Shown here piece after piece: positions 18,767-29,859 of a stretch of 64,000 nt of DNA. Source of the DNA: Dasania marina DSM 21967. GTDB taxonomy: Bacteria > Pseudomonadota > Gammaproteobacteria > Pseudomonadales > Dasaniaceae. The stretch lies in contig NZ_KB891576.1 of assembly GCF_000373485.1 (NCBI RefSeq), forward strand, positions 186,001-250,000. Direction: 5' to 3'. Positions within the stretch are counted from its first letter, which is position 1, and each line of letters begins with the position of its first letter. A program made the position numbers and the translations under genes. The notes beneath the pieces were generated by a model. The model worked only from the letters and a program-made list of their open reading frames with translations, made no database searches and was not told the DNA's origin.

Positions 18767-19135
18767 CTATGCAGCGAGAACTTTTAATACATCTTCGAGT
18801 TCTGTGATCACTTCACGCAACATCGCTTTGTATTCTGTTGAATTTATAGCCTGATCGTCGCCGTCTTCTTCGCCAACCATGCGCTGTCTTGCGCCACCAA
18901 TAGTGTAGCCTTGATCATAAAGTAGACTGCGAATTTGACGAATTAATACCACATCTTGATGCTGATAGTAGCGACGGTTGCCGCGACGCTTCACCGGTTT
19001 TAATTGTGGGAATTCTTGCTCCCAATAACGCAATACATGTGGCTTTACTGCACACAGCTCGCTCACTTCACCAATGGTGAAATAGCGCTTGCCTGGTATT
19101 ACCGGCAATTCGTCGTTATGACTCGGTTCCAACAT
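18767..19135 (-). CDS. MerR-family transcriptional regulator downstream of ihfA
   Basis: A 122-residue regulator with an N-terminal winged helix-turn-helix of the MerR type: [28 protein letters not shown], then [30 protein letters not shown]. Most of the C-terminal effector region of classic MerR proteins is missing; a short helix remains. This small regulator is a fixed neighbour of ihfA and tRNA-Pro in many gammaproteobacteria; its target is not known to me. A TTG at 19144 is also in frame, but I prefer the ATG at 19135, which overlaps the ihfA end by 20 bp, implying translational coupling. Confidence 0.9.
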   Translation of the reverse strand: MLEPSHNDELPVIPGKRYFTIGEVSELCAVKPHVLRYWEQEFPQLKPVKRRGNRRYYQHQDVVLIRQIRSLLYDQGYTIGGARQRMVGEEDGDDQAINSTEYKAMLREVITELEDVLKVLAA

Positions 19136-19418
19136 AGGTTTCAACTCGTGATTTTAACTTCTGGCCTGGGCGAAATGTCACCACACGGCGTGCTGAGATG
19201 GGTATCTCTTCGCCGGTTTTAGGGTTGCGGCCCGGGCGTTGGCTTTTGTCGCGCAGATCGAAGTTGCCAAACCCCGACAACTTGACCTGCTCATTATCTT
19301 CTAGCGAGTGGCGTATCTCTTCAAAAAAGAGCTCCACCACCTCTTTCGCTTCGCGCTTGTTTAGCCCCAGCTCTTCGTATAGCCGTTCAGCCATCTCCGA
19401 TTTAGTGAGAGCCTGCAT
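19116..19418 (-). CDS. ihfA: Integration host factor subunit alpha
   Basis: A 100-residue DNA-bending protein that pairs with IhfB. It starts [19 protein letters not shown] and carries the HU/IHF signature [21 protein letters not shown], with the Pro of the DNA-intercalating arm. The length matches E. coli IhfA (99). AAGGA lies 9 bases before the ATG, which is 4 bp after the pheT stop, so it is co-transcribed with pheST. Position after pheT is the classic order. Confidence 0.98.
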   Translation of the reverse strand: MQALTKSEMAERLYEELGLNKREAKEVVELFFEEIRHSLEDNEQVKLSGFGNFDLRDKSQRPGRNPKTGEEIPISARRVVTFRPGQKLKSRVETYVGTES

Positions 19419-19422
19419 GCGG

Positions 19423-21813
19423 TTAGTTCCTTAGCGTTGCTGCAAATTGCGTTTCTAGTGCTTTGATCACTTGATCAACACACACATTAACTTCATCTTC
19501 GTTAAGAGTGCGTGATGAATGCTGAAACGTCAAGCCGAGCGCTAAACTTTTTCTTTTAGTATCAATACCTTTACCTTCATAGATATCAAACAACCTTAGG
19601 TTTGTCAGGTCGCTGCCAGCAGCCGCTTTGACTGCTTTTTGTACGGCTCCAGCCTCAATTTCCCGATCTATAATCACCGCTATATCGCGCCTAACCTCGG
19701 GGTATTTTGATAATTCACTGAACCCAGGAACCTTACCAGAGCTTATGGCTGCCACATTGACCTGAAATAAGTATACCGTTTGCGAGATACCGAGCTTTTT
19801 CTGTAGTTGCGGATGTATAGCGCCTATATAGCCAACAAACTTACCATTTCGGCGAATTTCTGCTGTTTGGCCGGGATGTAGGCCATCACATTCGCCACGG
19901 GCAAACTCAAAGCTACCGCTGGGGTCGCATAGGGCTAAAACCCCTTCTACATCACCCTTCAGGTCGTAAAAGTCTACAGTTTCGCCATTTTCCAACCAAG
20001 ATTCTGGCTTGCGTCTACCGGTAATCGCCCCAGCTAGCATCTGCTCTTGCTTAGGCAGCCCGCTGCCATCGGGGATAAAGCTCAAACCCGCTTCAAATAA
20101 GCGTACCCGGCTTTGCTGGCGATTGAGGTTGTGCTGCATAGCGGCCAGCAGACCCGGCCACAAACTAGTGCGCATCACCGACATATCGGCCGAGATGGGG
20201 TTATTCAACACCACCGCCTCGTCGTTGGGGCAAACTAGCTGGTGCATTTTGGGGTCTATAAAGCTGTAGGTAATGGCCTCTTGATAACCATTGGCTACTA
20301 GCTGGCTGCGTATTTGCTGTAGTTCAGTCAACGCTTCTGGCTTGGCGCGCAAACCAAGTTCGGCGTGTATCTTGGTGACCGGCAAGCGGTTGTAGCCATA
20401 AATACGGGCCAACTCTTCCAGCAGGTCGGCTTCTATCGCCATATCAAAACGCCATGAAGGCGCTACTACTTTCCAACCCTCCTCGGTATCAGTGACATCC
20501 ATACCCAAGCGAGAGAGTATGTCTTTAACCTCGGCGCGGTCCATGGTTAGGCCTAACACCCGCTCTATACGGTTGGCGCGCAGGTTTAGCTCGGCGGCTT
20601 TGGGTAAATCGGGCTCTGATGTTACTTCTATCAACGGCCCGGCTTCACCGCCCACTATATCTAATAACAACTGGGTAGCACGCTCACAGGCTTTGGCCTG
20701 CAATTGATAATCTACGCCGCGCTCAAAGCGATGCGATGAGTCGGTATGCAAGCCATAAGAGCGCGCGCGACCGGCAAGCTTAACCGGTGCAAAAAACGCC
20801 GACTCTAAGAATATGTTTTTGGTTGCACTGCTCACGGCAGTGGCTGCGCCACCCATAATGCCCGCTAAGGCAACCGCTTGCTTTTGATCGGCAATCACTA
20901 AGGCATCATCACGTAACTCTAGCTCTTGACCATCTAACAAGGTGATTTTTTCACCCTGTGTCGCCTGGCGAACGTTTATGCCGCCACTTAATAGGTTTAA
21001 GTCGAAAGCATGTAGCGGCTGGCCTAATTCCAACAATACGTAGTTGGTCACATCAACTACCGCATCAATAGAACGCAAACCGGCGCGGCGTAGTTTTTCC
21101 TGCAGCCATAAAGGTGAAGGTTTAGTGGCATCGACATTGCGAATCACGCGGCCTACATAGCGTGGGCAATCGGCTGAGGCGCTTACCGCTACGGGGAAGA
21201 CATCATCTATGGTGGCAGCTACTGCAGCTACGGTTAAATCATTCACCGCAATTTTATTTAATACGCCAGTCTCGCGGGCAATACCGGCCACGCTTAAACA
21301 GTCGGCACGGTTAGGGGTTAAGTCGACTTCGATAATAGTGTCGTTTAACTGCAAGTACTCGCGTATATCTTGGCCAGTAGGCGCATCGGCGGCCAGCTCC
21401 CAAATACCGTCAGAGTCTTCACCCATAGCCAGCTCTACCTGCGAACACAACATACCGTGTGATTCTACGCCGCGCAGCTTGGCTTTTTTAATTTTAAAAC
21501 CTTTGCCATCGTCAGTAGGCAACTTGGCGCCTACGGTAGCAAAAGGAATTTTAATACCCATGCGGGCATTAGGTGCACCACAAACTACCTGTACAGTTTC
21601 ATCGCCGCCGGCTACTTGGCAAACGCGCAACTTATCAGCATCGGGGTGCTGCTCTATGGCGATAATTTCGCCCACCACTACACCAGTAAATTCGCCGGCA
21701 ACAGGCTCAGTACCTTCTACTTCAAGGCCCGCCATGGTCAGCTGCTCTACCAACTCTGCGGTATTGATACTGGGGTTTACCCATTCCCTAAGCCACTGTT
21801 CGCTTAATTTCAT
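19423..21813 (-). CDS. pheT: Phenylalanine-tRNA ligase subunit beta
   Basis: This 796-residue subunit forms the alpha2-beta2 PheRS that charges tRNA-Phe. Domains in order: an N-terminal tRNA-binding OB-fold ([19 protein letters not shown]), the B3/B4 editing domain (near 210-380), B5 (near 400-475), a catalytic-like core, and a C-terminal ferredoxin-fold anticodon-binding domain ([19 protein letters not shown] to the end). The length matches E. coli PheT (795). An AGGA site lies 8 bases before the ATG. Unusually, 216 bp with repeats separates it from pheS, where many genomes have only a few bases. Confidence 0.98.
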   Translation of the reverse strand: MKLSEQWLREWVNPSINTAELVEQLTMAGLEVEGTEPVAGEFTGVVVGEIIAIEQHPDADKLRVCQVAGGDETVQVVCGAPNARMGIKIPFATVGAKLPTDDGKGFKIKKAKLRGVESHGMLCSQVELAMGEDSDGIWELAADAPTGQDIREYLQLNDTIIEVDLTPNRADCLSVAGIARETGVLNKIAVNDLTVAAVAATIDDVFPVAVSASADCPRYVGRVIRNVDATKPSPLWLQEKLRRAGLRSIDAVVDVTNYVLLELGQPLHAFDLNLLSGGINVRQATQGEKITLLDGQELELRDDALVIADQKQAVALAGIMGGAATAVSSATKNIFLESAFFAPVKLAGRARSYGLHTDSSHRFERGVDYQLQAKACERATQLLLDIVGGEAGPLIEVTSEPDLPKAAELNLRANRIERVLGLTMDRAEVKDILSRLGMDVTDTEEGWKVVAPSWRFDMAIEADLLEELARIYGYNRLPVTKIHAELGLRAKPEALTELQQIRSQLVANGYQEAITYSFIDPKMHQLVCPNDEAVVLNNPISADMSVMRTSLWPGLLAAMQHNLNRQQSRVRLFEAGLSFIPDGSGLPKQEQMLAGAITGRRKPESWLENGETVDFYDLKGDVEGVLALCDPSGSFEFARGECDGLHPGQTAEIRRNGKFVGYIGAIHPQLQKKLGISQTVYLFQVNVAAISSGKVPGFSELSKYPEVRRDIAVIIDREIEAGAVQKAVKAAAGSDLTNLRLFDIYEGKGIDTKRKSLALGLTFQHSSRTLNEDEVNVCVDQVIKALETQFAATLRN

Positions 21814-21844
21814 TTTTCATTCCTAAAAGTATTCTTTCTTTTAC

Positions 21845-21982
21845 GTCATGCCGAACTTAATCCGGCATCTATATATTCTTTAATCTAGGTTCTGGATACC
21901 GGCGTTCGCCGGTATGACAGCTAACTAGAGGTATTACTCTAGAGACTAGCGACTAATCGCTAGATTCCCGCATTCGCGGGAA
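21845..21982. repeat. Cluster of palindromic repeats between pheS and pheT
   Basis: Four stem-loops lie in a row: GTCATGCCG...CGGCATC (21845-21869), GGATACCGGCGTTCGCCGGTA (21894 on, a REP-like unit found again at 23130, 23211 and 32963), CTAGAGACTAGCGACTAATC with GCTAG (21939-21963, a member of the CTAGTCGC family), and TTCCCG/CGGGAA (21965-21982). They split an operon that is usually compact. Confidence 0.75.
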
Positions 21983-22029
21983 GAGCCTGCCCCATGAGCA
22001 AAGTGAATGCTTTGGGTATGACTTTTTAT

Positions 22030-23112
<1,083 letters not shown>

Positions 23113-23129
23113 CTATTCTTTAAGCTTAT

Positions 23130-23302
23130 GGATACCGGCGCAAGGCCGGTATGACACAGTAAAACGCTCTACCGTCATTGCGGTTCTGACCCGCAATACA
23201 CTGCTTTGAGTACCGGCACTAGGCCGGTACGACAGAGTAAAGTTTCTACTACACAGTAAAACTCTCTACCGTCATTGTGGGCCTGACCCGCAATCCACTG
23301 CT
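23130..23302. repeat. REP-like palindromes and a 39-bp direct repeat upstream of pheS
   Basis: Two palindromes of the TACCGGC...GCCGGTA type occur at 23130-23156 and 23211-23234. Interleaved with them is a 39-bp direct repeat (CTCTACCGTCATTG, then CTGACCCGCAAT and CACTGCT) at 23167-23205 and 23264-23302, with a few mismatches. Confidence 0.8.
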
Positions 23303-23325
23303 ACCGATTGTAAAACCGGTAATTC

Positions 23326-23384
23326 AGTTGTTTTAGAAAATGAAAACAGAGCCCAAGCCTTACTCTCATTTTTCTAAAACAACT
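23326..23384. repeat. Inverted repeat in the pheS leader
   Basis: AGTTGTTTTAGAAAATGA at 23326-23343 pairs with TCATTTTTCTAAAACAACT at 23366-23384 apart from one bulged base; the loop is 22 bases. It lies between the terminator at 23409-23444 and pheS and would form a long AT-rich hairpin in the pheS leader RNA. Confidence 0.7.
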
Positions 23385-23408
23385 ATTGCCGCGCAATTTT
23401 TCCCCTTT

Positions 23409-23444
23409 AAAACAAAAATAGGGAAAGAGCGTCAGCCCTTTCCC
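23409..23444 (-). terminator. Terminator or attenuator between rplT and pheS
   Basis: On the minus strand GGGAAAG and CTTTCCC form a stem (23444-23421) followed directly by TATTTTTGTTTT. It lies 91 bp after rplT. It could simply end the infC-rpmI-rplT transcript, or act as the pheST attenuator known from enteric bacteria; a 48-codon frame with several Phe codons overlaps it (see findings). Confidence 0.75.
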
Positions 23445-23488
23445 CATTTCCTGCACTAAAAAGTGCAAACAGAAGATATGGTAGAAAT

Positions 23489-23520
23489 AGGGGGGTCAGA
23501 GTCTAGACTCCGACCCCCCT
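23489..23520. repeat. GGGGTC-type palindrome after rplT
   Basis: AGGGGGGTC at 23489-23497 pairs with GACCCCCCT at 23512-23520, and GAGTC with GACTC inside, leaving one mismatch and a 2-base loop. The GGGGTCAGAGTC word is typical of REP-like palindromes in gammaproteobacteria (from memory). It starts 14 bp after the rplT stop on the minus strand. Confidence 0.75.
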
Positions 23521-23534
23521 ATTTCGCATATTTC

Positions 23535-23891
23535 TTATGCTAAGGCAGCTTTTGCTTTTTCAACAACAGCAGCGAAAGCAGGCTTATCATGCACAGCTAA
23601 ATCGGCCATAACGCGACGATCTAGTATGATTTCAGCTTTTTTCAGACCAGCGATTAAGCGGCTGTAAGACATGCCATTGGCGCGTGACTGTGCATTGATA
23701 CGGGTAATCCATAGTGCACGGAATTGACGCTTACGTTGGCGACGGTCACGATATGCGTATTGGCCAGCTTTAATAACAGCTTGCTTAGCAACACGGAAAA
23801 CACGTGAACGGGCACCGTAGTAACCCTTGGCTTGCTTTAAAATCTTTTTATGACGACGGTGTGCAGTGACACCACGTTTTACTCTAGGCAT
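23535..23891 (-). CDS. rplT: 50S ribosomal protein L20
   Basis: A 118-residue, very basic ribosomal protein starting [20 protein letters not shown] and containing [20 protein letters not shown]. It binds 23S rRNA early in 50S assembly and, in E. coli, represses its own operon by binding the mRNA upstream of rpmI. The length equals that of E. coli L20. AGGAG precedes the ATG. It lies 34 bp after rpmI. Confidence 0.99.
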   Translation of the reverse strand: MPRVKRGVTAHRRHKKILKQAKGYYGARSRVFRVAKQAVIKAGQYAYRDRRQRKRQFRALWITRINAQSRANGMSYSRLIAGLKKAEIILDRRVMADLAVHDKPAFAAVVEKAKAALA

Positions 23892-23925
23892 TGTGAGACT
23901 CCTCTTGACCTAAAAAATGGTGTGC

Positions 23926-24120
23926 TTACTTAGCACGCAACAAACGATCGATTAATACTTCATCACTCTTGTGAACGAGTGAAGTACCACGTAGCTGACG
24001 CTTACGTTTGGTCGTCATTTTGGTCAAGATGTGGCTCTTGTGGGCGCTTTTACGCTTGTAACCACCAGCAGTCTTTTTAAAACGCTTGGCAGCCCCACTA
24101 TGTACTTTAGCTTTAGGCAT
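23926..24120 (-). CDS. rpmI: 50S ribosomal protein L35
   Basis: A 64-residue basic protein starting [20 protein letters not shown], a direct match to the L35 family in sequence and length. It lies between infC and rplT in the conserved order, with GGAG upstream of its ATG. The 113-bp gap to infC is the usual place of the L20 autoregulatory RNA structure in enteric bacteria; I did not resolve a pseudoknot here. Confidence 0.99.
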   Translation of the reverse strand: MPKAKVHSGAAKRFKKTAGGYKRKSAHKSHILTKMTTKRKRQLRGTSLVHKSDEVLIDRLLRAK

Positions 24121-24233
24121 CGTTAGATACTCCGCATTTGGTGAGTCTTATGACTCAAAAATAAATGTACCCTCAATTAGCAGGCCCTACGAGCTCACTG
24201 CTAGTTAAGAGGCGAAAAAGAAAGAGCTAGCTC

Positions 24234-24773
24234 TTACTTCTTCTTCTTTTTAGGGGCAATGACCATCGTCAATTGACGACCTTCCATCTTAGGATGTTGC
24301 TCTACAGTGCCTAACTCTTCCAAGTCAATTTCAACTCGTTTGAGTAGGGCCATGCCTAGCTCCTGATGGGCCATTTCGCGGCCGCGGAAACGTAATGTCA
24401 CCTTGGCTTTGTCCCCGTGTTCAAGGAAACGTGTGAGGTTGCGTAGTTTTACCTCATAATCTCCTTTATCCGTATTAGGACGGAATTTCATCTCCTTAAC
24501 CTGTGTACGAACCTGCTTCTTCTTGGAAGCGGCTTGCTGTTTCTTAGCCTCGAACACATGCTTACCGTAGTCCATAATTTTACAGACTATCGGATCGGAA
24601 TCTGCTATTTGCACCAAATCGAGGGTCGCTTCTGCCGCAGCAGCTCTGGCCTCTTCAATAGGTACCACACCGACCTGTTCACCGTCGGCCCCAATCAAGC
24701 GAACTTCTTTTGCCTCAATCTCTTCATTAATTGTGGCGCGTTTGCTCTTACCTTTAGTTTGTTGTTGCTTAAT
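24234..24773 (-). CDS. infC: Translation initiation factor IF-3 with ATT start
   Basis: IF-3 binds the 30S subunit and checks start-codon pairing. An ATG-initiated frame begins at 24698, but that would drop the conserved first part. Continuing upstream gives [12 protein letters not shown], then [15 protein letters not shown], matching the IF-3 N terminus, and starts at an ATT codon (24773-24771) preceded by GGAG with 8 bases between. This gives 179 residues, equal to the usual family length of about 180. IF-3 genes are known for the rare AUU start, which allows autoregulation. The ATT is 2 bp after the thrS stop, so translation is coupled. Confidence 0.96.
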   Translation of the reverse strand: MKQQQTKGKSKRATINEEIEAKEVRLIGADGEQVGVVPIEEARAAAAEATLDLVQIADSDPIVCKIMDYGKHVFEAKKQQAASKKKQVRTQVKEMKFRPNTDKGDYEVKLRNLTRFLEHGDKAKVTLRFRGREMAHQELGMALLKRVEIDLEELGTVEQHPKMEGRQLTMVIAPKKKKK

Positions 24774-24775
24774 CT

Positions 24776-26719
24776 CTATTTCTCCGTTGTTGACTCTTGG
24801 CCAATGCGACCGCGGTTGGCAATATCCTCATGAAGTAGCTGCTCAAAAGCCGCCAAATTCATGGAACCTAGATCATCACCATTACGCGCACGTACGCTTA
24901 TTGTCTGAGTCTCTACTTCCTTATCGCCTAAAACTAGTAAATAAGGAACCCGCTGAATTGTGTGCTCGCGGATTTTAAAGCCGATCTTCTCATTTCTCAA
25001 GTCCGCATCCACTCTAAATCCTTTATTTTTCAAGGAATCGGCAACTTTTTGCACATAGGGGCTCTGTTTGTCCGTAATATTGGCAATTACTACCTGGGTC
25101 GGTGCCAACCATGTTGGAAATTTGCCTTCGTAGTGCTCGATCAAAATACCGATAAAACGCTCGAATGAACCCAAAATGGCACGGTGTAACATCACTGGCG
25201 TTTGTCGTGAGCCGTCTTCGGCAACATATTGCGCATCCAAACGGCCAGGCATAGAGAAATCCACCTGAATAGTCCCCAGCTGCCAAACACGGCCTATGCA
25301 ATCCTTAAGCGAGAATTCGATTTTAGGGCCATAAAAAGCACCTTCACCGGGCAACTCTTCCCAAGGTAGCTCTTTACTATCCAATGCTTGCGCCAATGCT
25401 TGCTCCGCTTTATCCCAGCTTTCATCACTGCCCACACGCTGCTCGGGGCGGGTTGATAGACGGTAAATCACCTCACTAAAGCCAAAATCTTCGTATACCG
25501 CATGAAGCAGGTCGATAAAGGTGCCCACTTCCTCTTGGATGTCACCTTCGGCACAGAAGATATGGGCGTCATCCTGCACAAAGCCGCGCACACGCATAAT
25601 GCCGTGCAGCGAACCTGAGGGCTCGTTACGGTGGCAGGAGCCAAACTCCGCCAAGCGCAGGGGCAAGTCACGGTAGCTCTTTAAACCTTGGTTAAACACC
25701 TGCACATGGCAAGGGCAGTTCATGGGTTTAACGGCAAAGGTCTTTTCATCAGACTCTAGGGTAAACATGCCATCACCAAACTTGTCGGCGTGGCCAGACT
25801 TCTCCCACAGGGAGATATCCACTAATTGCGGGGTTTTAATCTCTTGGTAACCGTTGAGATCTTGCTGCTGACGCATATAGCCTTCAATCGTCTTATAGAC
25901 GCTCCAGCCTTTGGGATGCCAAAACACCATACCCGGCGCTTCTTCCTGCATATGGAATAGGTCGTATTTTTTACCCAGCTTACGGTGGTCGCGTTTTTCG
26001 GCTTCTGCTAAGCGGTGTAAATAGCCTTTTAAATCTTTCTTGTTGGCCCATGCGGTACCGTATATGCGCTGTAACATTTGGTTGTTAGAGTCGCCGCGCC
26101 AATAAGCACCGGCCACCTTCATCAACTTATGCACTTTCAGCTTGCCGGTGCTGGGCACGTGGGGGCCACGGCACAGGTCCATCCAGGCACCTTGGCGGTA
26201 CAGTGAGATTTCTTCGCCTTCGGGTAGATCTTCAATGATCAGCACCTTGTAGCGCTCACCCATTTGCCTAAAGGTCTCTATAGCCTTCTCGCGAGTCATC
26301 ACGATGCGCTCTATGGGGTGATCTTCTTTAACAATCTCGCCCATGCGCTTTTCGATTTTGACTAAATCGTCTTGGGTGAAATTATGGCCGGTAGCGAAAT
26401 CATAGAAAAAGCCATCTTCAATAACCGGCCCTATGGTGACCTGTATATCGGGGAAGCACTGCTGCGCAGCCTGCGCCAATAAGTGAGCGGTAGAGTGGCG
26501 TATCACATCCAGCCCCTCTTCATCCCTTTCGGTGATGATAGAGAGCTCGGCATCCGATTCTATTAAATAAGAGGTATCAACAGCCTTGCCATTGATCTTG
26601 CCCGTTAAAGCCGCTTTGGCTAGGCCTGGGCCTATGTCCATCGCTACGTCGTGAACAGTGACGGAATTATCGAATGAGCGCTGGCTACCATCGGGAAGAG
26701 TTACAGTTACTGCAGGCAT
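24776..26719 (-). CDS. thrS: Threonine-tRNA ligase
   Basis: A 647-residue class II synthetase. Domains in order: N-terminal TGS (to about 62), the editing domain with [12 protein letters not shown] (residue 76 on) and the SAD-like region, the catalytic core with zinc-binding [33 protein letters not shown] and the C-terminal anticodon-binding domain. Length agrees with E. coli ThrS (642). AAGGA lies 7 bases before the ATG. It heads the infC-rpmI-rplT block. Confidence 0.99.
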   Translation of the reverse strand: MPAVTVTLPDGSQRSFDNSVTVHDVAMDIGPGLAKAALTGKINGKAVDTSYLIESDAELSIITERDEEGLDVIRHSTAHLLAQAAQQCFPDIQVTIGPVIEDGFFYDFATGHNFTQDDLVKIEKRMGEIVKEDHPIERIVMTREKAIETFRQMGERYKVLIIEDLPEGEEISLYRQGAWMDLCRGPHVPSTGKLKVHKLMKVAGAYWRGDSNNQMLQRIYGTAWANKKDLKGYLHRLAEAEKRDHRKLGKKYDLFHMQEEAPGMVFWHPKGWSVYKTIEGYMRQQQDLNGYQEIKTPQLVDISLWEKSGHADKFGDGMFTLESDEKTFAVKPMNCPCHVQVFNQGLKSYRDLPLRLAEFGSCHRNEPSGSLHGIMRVRGFVQDDAHIFCAEGDIQEEVGTFIDLLHAVYEDFGFSEVIYRLSTRPEQRVGSDESWDKAEQALAQALDSKELPWEELPGEGAFYGPKIEFSLKDCIGRVWQLGTIQVDFSMPGRLDAQYVAEDGSRQTPVMLHRAILGSFERFIGILIEHYEGKFPTWLAPTQVVIANITDKQSPYVQKVADSLKNKGFRVDADLRNEKIGFKIREHTIQRVPYLLVLGDKEVETQTISVRARNGDDLGSMNLAAFEQLLHEDIANRGRIGQESTTEK

Positions 26720-26846
26720 GTGCTTTCCTTATTCAGTGGTGGCCCCTACCAAAGGTCACGTGAAATTTAAATGAGGTTATTTCAAAGGGCGCAAACTCTA
26801 ACCACCCGCGCCCCGCTTGTAAAGGCAATATGCCCACCCGGCGGGT

Positions 26847-27923
26847 TTAGCCTAGAATTTCTTTTATCGCAGTGATTAAAGCCTGCATCTCTTGATCGGT
26901 GCCTACGCTAATACGCAGGTATTCACTGATTCGCGGCTTGTTAAAATAACGCACGATAATCTTGTGCTGGCGCAGCTGCGCAAACAAGTCTTCGGCTGCG
27001 ATACCAGTGGGCTTGGCCATCACAAAATTGGTTTTGGAATCCAGCACCTCAAAACCCAGCGCCGCCAACTGCGCCGTCACCCACTCACGGGTGGCGATAA
27101 TCTTTTGGCAGCAGTCATTGAAGTAACCCACATCATCTATGGCAGCGGCAGCGGCTCTTTCTGCCAAGCGATCTAGCGGGTAAGGGTTAAAGGAGTTTTT
27201 CACCCGATTCAAACCATCGATCAAGGCCTTATTACCCAGCGCAAAGCCCACCCGTAAACCCGCCAACGAGCGCGATTTAGATAAGGTTTGCACCACTAGC
27301 AAGTTAGGGTATTGGTTAATGAGGCTAGCGGCAGACTGCGCGCCAAAGTCTACATAGGCCTCATCCACTAACACCACCGACTCGGTGTTTTTAAGCAACA
27401 ATTGCTCTATCTCAGCCAGCGACAGTGCCAAACTGCTAGGCGCATTGGGGTTGGCAAAAACCACCCCGCCGTTATTCTGCATAGACTCGCTGCAGTATTG
27501 CGCTAAGTTAATAGAGAAATCATCCGCCAAGGGCAGCTCACAGGAGTCTATATCGTACAAACTGCAATACACGGTATAAAAGCTATAGGTAATATCGGGC
27601 ATTAACAAAGGCTTATCACCGGCAAAAAACGCCTGAAACGCTGCCGCCAACACCTCATCCGAGCCATTACCCACAAACACCTGCGCTTCATCCAGGTTAT
27701 AAAACTGGGCGATAGATTGCTTTAACAGCGAGGATTCAGGGTCGGGATATAAACGCAGGGCATCAATATTGGCCTGCGAAAAAACCGCATGCACCTTAGG
27801 TGAAGGCGGATATGGATTCTCATTGGTATTGAGCTTAATTAAACCCTGCTCTTTAGGCTGTTCACCTGGCGTGTAAGGATCTAAGCGGTGAGCTAAATCG
27901 CTCCAATATTTGGACATAAACAT
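26847..27923 (-). CDS. hisC: Histidinol-phosphate aminotransferase
   Basis: A 358-residue PLP enzyme of histidine synthesis that converts imidazole-acetol phosphate and glutamate to histidinol phosphate and 2-oxoglutarate. It shows LNTNENPYPPSP at the N terminus, VGNGSDEVL, PNAPSS, VDEAYVDFG, and the PLP lysine in TLSKSRSLAGLRVG. A second in-frame ATG two codons downstream (27917) is an equally good start. It is not in a his operon here but stands alone between thrS and trhO. The related function of aromatic aminotransferase cannot be excluded, but the motif set fits HisC. Confidence 0.93.
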   Translation of the reverse strand: MFMSKYWSDLAHRLDPYTPGEQPKEQGLIKLNTNENPYPPSPKVHAVFSQANIDALRLYPDPESSLLKQSIAQFYNLDEAQVFVGNGSDEVLAAAFQAFFAGDKPLLMPDITYSFYTVYCSLYDIDSCELPLADDFSINLAQYCSESMQNNGGVVFANPNAPSSLALSLAEIEQLLLKNTESVVLVDEAYVDFGAQSAASLINQYPNLLVVQTLSKSRSLAGLRVGFALGNKALIDGLNRVKNSFNPYPLDRLAERAAAAAIDDVGYFNDCCQKIIATREWVTAQLAALGFEVLDSKTNFVMAKPTGIAAEDLFAQLRQHKIIVRYFNKPRISEYLRISVGTDQEMQALITAIKEILG

Positions 27924-28000
27924 TGCACTCGCAATTTCAGTTTCTTTAAAAAGAGTCGATAAAAAATGTATAAAATTTCAAAGGCCTTAGTCTACAGAGG

Positions 28001-28105
28001 CTAGTCGCTGGTCGCTAGAAAAAGCACACCATCCAGCCAAATCTGCACCACACAACATTCAACCTCTAGCGACTACAGGCTAGGAGCTGGCGACTAGGAA
28101 CTAGC
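28001..28105. repeat. CTAGTCGC-family repeat after trhO
   Basis: Words of the family occur at 28001-28019 (CTAGTCGCTGGTCGCTAG) and 28065-28105 (CTAGCGACTACAGGCTAG, then GGCGACTAGGAACTAG). The second cluster runs into the last codons and stop of trhO. Other members are at 21939, 42826 and 48224. Confidence 0.7.
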
Positions 28106-29089
28106 CGACAACTCCCGCTGCCGCTGCCTCTCACGCTCAGCCTGCTTAGCCGCCCTACGCTGCTCGGTAGAATCAACCGCATCGCTACCCATATGCGCTT
28201 CGCCGCGCTGCTTAGCCAATTGAATTTGTTTTTCACGTTCGGCAAAACGTTGGCGCTGCTCTTCTGAAACTTTATCAAAACAGTAAGGGCAGCTAACGCC
28301 AGCTTGGTAATGCTCTGACGCTTTATCCTCATCAGTGATTGGTAAGCGGCAGGCGTGGCATTGGTCGTAATCGCCTTTTTCTAATTGGTGATTAACCGTA
28401 ACGCGATCATCAAACACAAAGCACTCGCCTTTCCATAGGGTTTCTTGTTCGGGTACTTCTTCCAGATATTTTAAAATACCGCCGTGCAGGTGATACACCT
28501 CGTCAAAGCCCTGCTCTTTCATATAGGCGGTAGACTTTTCACAGCGTATGCCGCCGGTGCAAAACATGGCGATTTTTTTGTGCTTGGCGGGGTCTAGGTT
28601 TTGTTTTACGTATTCGGGGAATTCTCTAAAGGTGGTGGTATTGGGATTAACTGCGCCGTCAAAAGTACCCACCTGATATTCATAATCATTGCGGGTATCC
28701 ACCACCAGTACTTCCGGGTCGCTAATTAATGCGTTCCACTCTTTAGGCTGCACATAGGTGCCCACCACGCGCTTGGGGTCTATGCCCTCAACACCCATGG
28801 TGACGATTTCTTTTTTAAGTTTTATTTTAGTGCGGTAAAACGGCGGCTTATCGGTGTACGACTCTTTGGTTTCTAGCTCGGCTAAACGCTGATCGGATTT
28901 TAGCCAAGCCAGCGCCGCATCAACACCGGCGCGCGGGCCGGCGATGGTGCCGTTAATGCCCTCCTGGGCTAGTAACAAAGTGCCTTTAACCTGGTTGGCA
29001 ACTAACATTTCGCGCAAGGGCTCACGCAGTTCTTCGAAATTTTCTAGGGTGACGAATTTATATAAGGCGCAGACAACAATCTGTGACAT
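28094..29089 (-). CDS. trhO: tRNA uridine(34) hydroxylase TrhO (rhodanese family)
   Basis: A 331-residue protein of the YceA/TrhO family, which hydroxylates U34 of tRNAs in an oxygen-dependent step toward 5-methoxyuridine-type modifications. It has an N-terminal acylphosphatase-like domain ([17 protein letters not shown]), a rhodanese domain (residues about 120-225) with catalytic Cys in [13 protein letters not shown], and a C-terminal Cys-rich part (CHACRLP, CPYCF). The last 50 residues are an Arg- and Gln-rich tail ending in Ser residues, where a repeat overlaps the 3' end. A GAGGAAG ribosome site precedes the ATG. Confidence 0.94.
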   Translation of the reverse strand: MSQIVVCALYKFVTLENFEELREPLREMLVANQVKGTLLLAQEGINGTIAGPRAGVDAALAWLKSDQRLAELETKESYTDKPPFYRTKIKLKKEIVTMGVEGIDPKRVVGTYVQPKEWNALISDPEVLVVDTRNDYEYQVGTFDGAVNPNTTTFREFPEYVKQNLDPAKHKKIAMFCTGGIRCEKSTAYMKEQGFDEVYHLHGGILKYLEEVPEQETLWKGECFVFDDRVTVNHQLEKGDYDQCHACRLPITDEDKASEHYQAGVSCPYCFDKVSEEQRQRFAEREKQIQLAKQRGEAHMGSDAVDSTEQRRAAKQAERERQRQRELSASS

Positions 29090-29314
29090 GGGGCTTCCTC
29101 TTAAGCGGGCCGGACCGTAAATCCAGAGCCTGGGAGTACAATGTAAGGGTGGTTTAGCACCCCAGTTAATCGGCGCGCATTATAGGGGATAACAACCCTG
29201 CTGTCTTTAGGGGCTTTAGCTCGATTTCATCTAGCTCTATCGCGGCTAGCCCCTTTAACCTTCGCGCTTAAATGCCTATAGCCTATTTCACTGCCGTCCC
29301 ACAATTTATGGAAG

Positions 29315-29420
29315 CATGACTTCGGTGTTGATTGTTGTGACCTTCGCCAGCATGGATGCTGGCGCAGAGCCTACATGGATGTATTTACGGCGTGTCACGG
29401 CAATCAATACCGGAGTCATG
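29315..29420. repeat. 106-bp imperfect palindrome with two internal hairpins
   Basis: The outer arms of 27 bp (29315-29341 and 29394-29420) differ from perfect complementarity at four places, all G-T type. Inside are two further hairpins with a shared ATGGAT-like loop: CGCCAGCATGGATGCTGGCG at 29345-29364 and TACATGGATGTA at 29372-29383. The result is a cruciform or three-way-junction element. It lies in the 399-bp gap between trhO and the DUF6164-like gene. Confidence 0.85.
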
Positions 29421-29488
29421 TCTCGAAAGCAGCGATCACCGTGCATCTAATGTTTATGAGTCACTAGTGAGCCTATTTATAAAAAGTC

Positions 29489-29839
29489 CTATAGCCACCC
29501 CAAGAAAGGCGCTATAGACACAAACAACACCATTAGCAGCAACAGCGTCATAGCACTAATTTGCACTGGTGCCGCCTTAAACCTGTCTTGTAAGGTAGCT
29601 AGCGGTTGCTGGCCCGGCTCATCCCGTAGGCTGGCGACGCGCTCAATTTGGTAGGCCTCTATCAAGGCTCTGGCCTCTGCCTTTTGTGAGTTATCTTTTA
29701 ACCATAAACCCGCTATAGACACTCCCCAGCGCCCTGCTGAGCTCTCATAAAAATCCAGCGCATTATCGTCCAATAGCTGCCGCACGGCATCGGCTTCTTC
29801 GTCGCTAACACCATTGAGTTTAAAAATTAATACGGACAT
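29489..29839 (-). CDS. DUF6164-like small membrane protein
   Basis: A 116-residue protein. The N-terminal 70 residues form a soluble domain (SDEEADAVRQLLDDN, FYESSAGRWGVS, GLWLKD) that matches my memory of the DUF6164 family; a single hydrophobic segment near the C terminus (ISAMTLLLLMVLFVSIAPFLGWL) anchors it in the inner membrane. The role is unknown. It is followed on the same strand, 20 bp upstream in transcription order, by a DsbA-family gene, so the two likely form an operon. Confidence 0.75.
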   Translation of the reverse strand: MSVLIFKLNGVSDEEADAVRQLLDDNALDFYESSAGRWGVSIAGLWLKDNSQKAEARALIEAYQIERVASLRDEPGQQPLATLQDRFKAAPVQISAMTLLLLMVLFVSIAPFLGWL

Positions 29840-29859
29840 AACGTGTATACAGCCATGGA

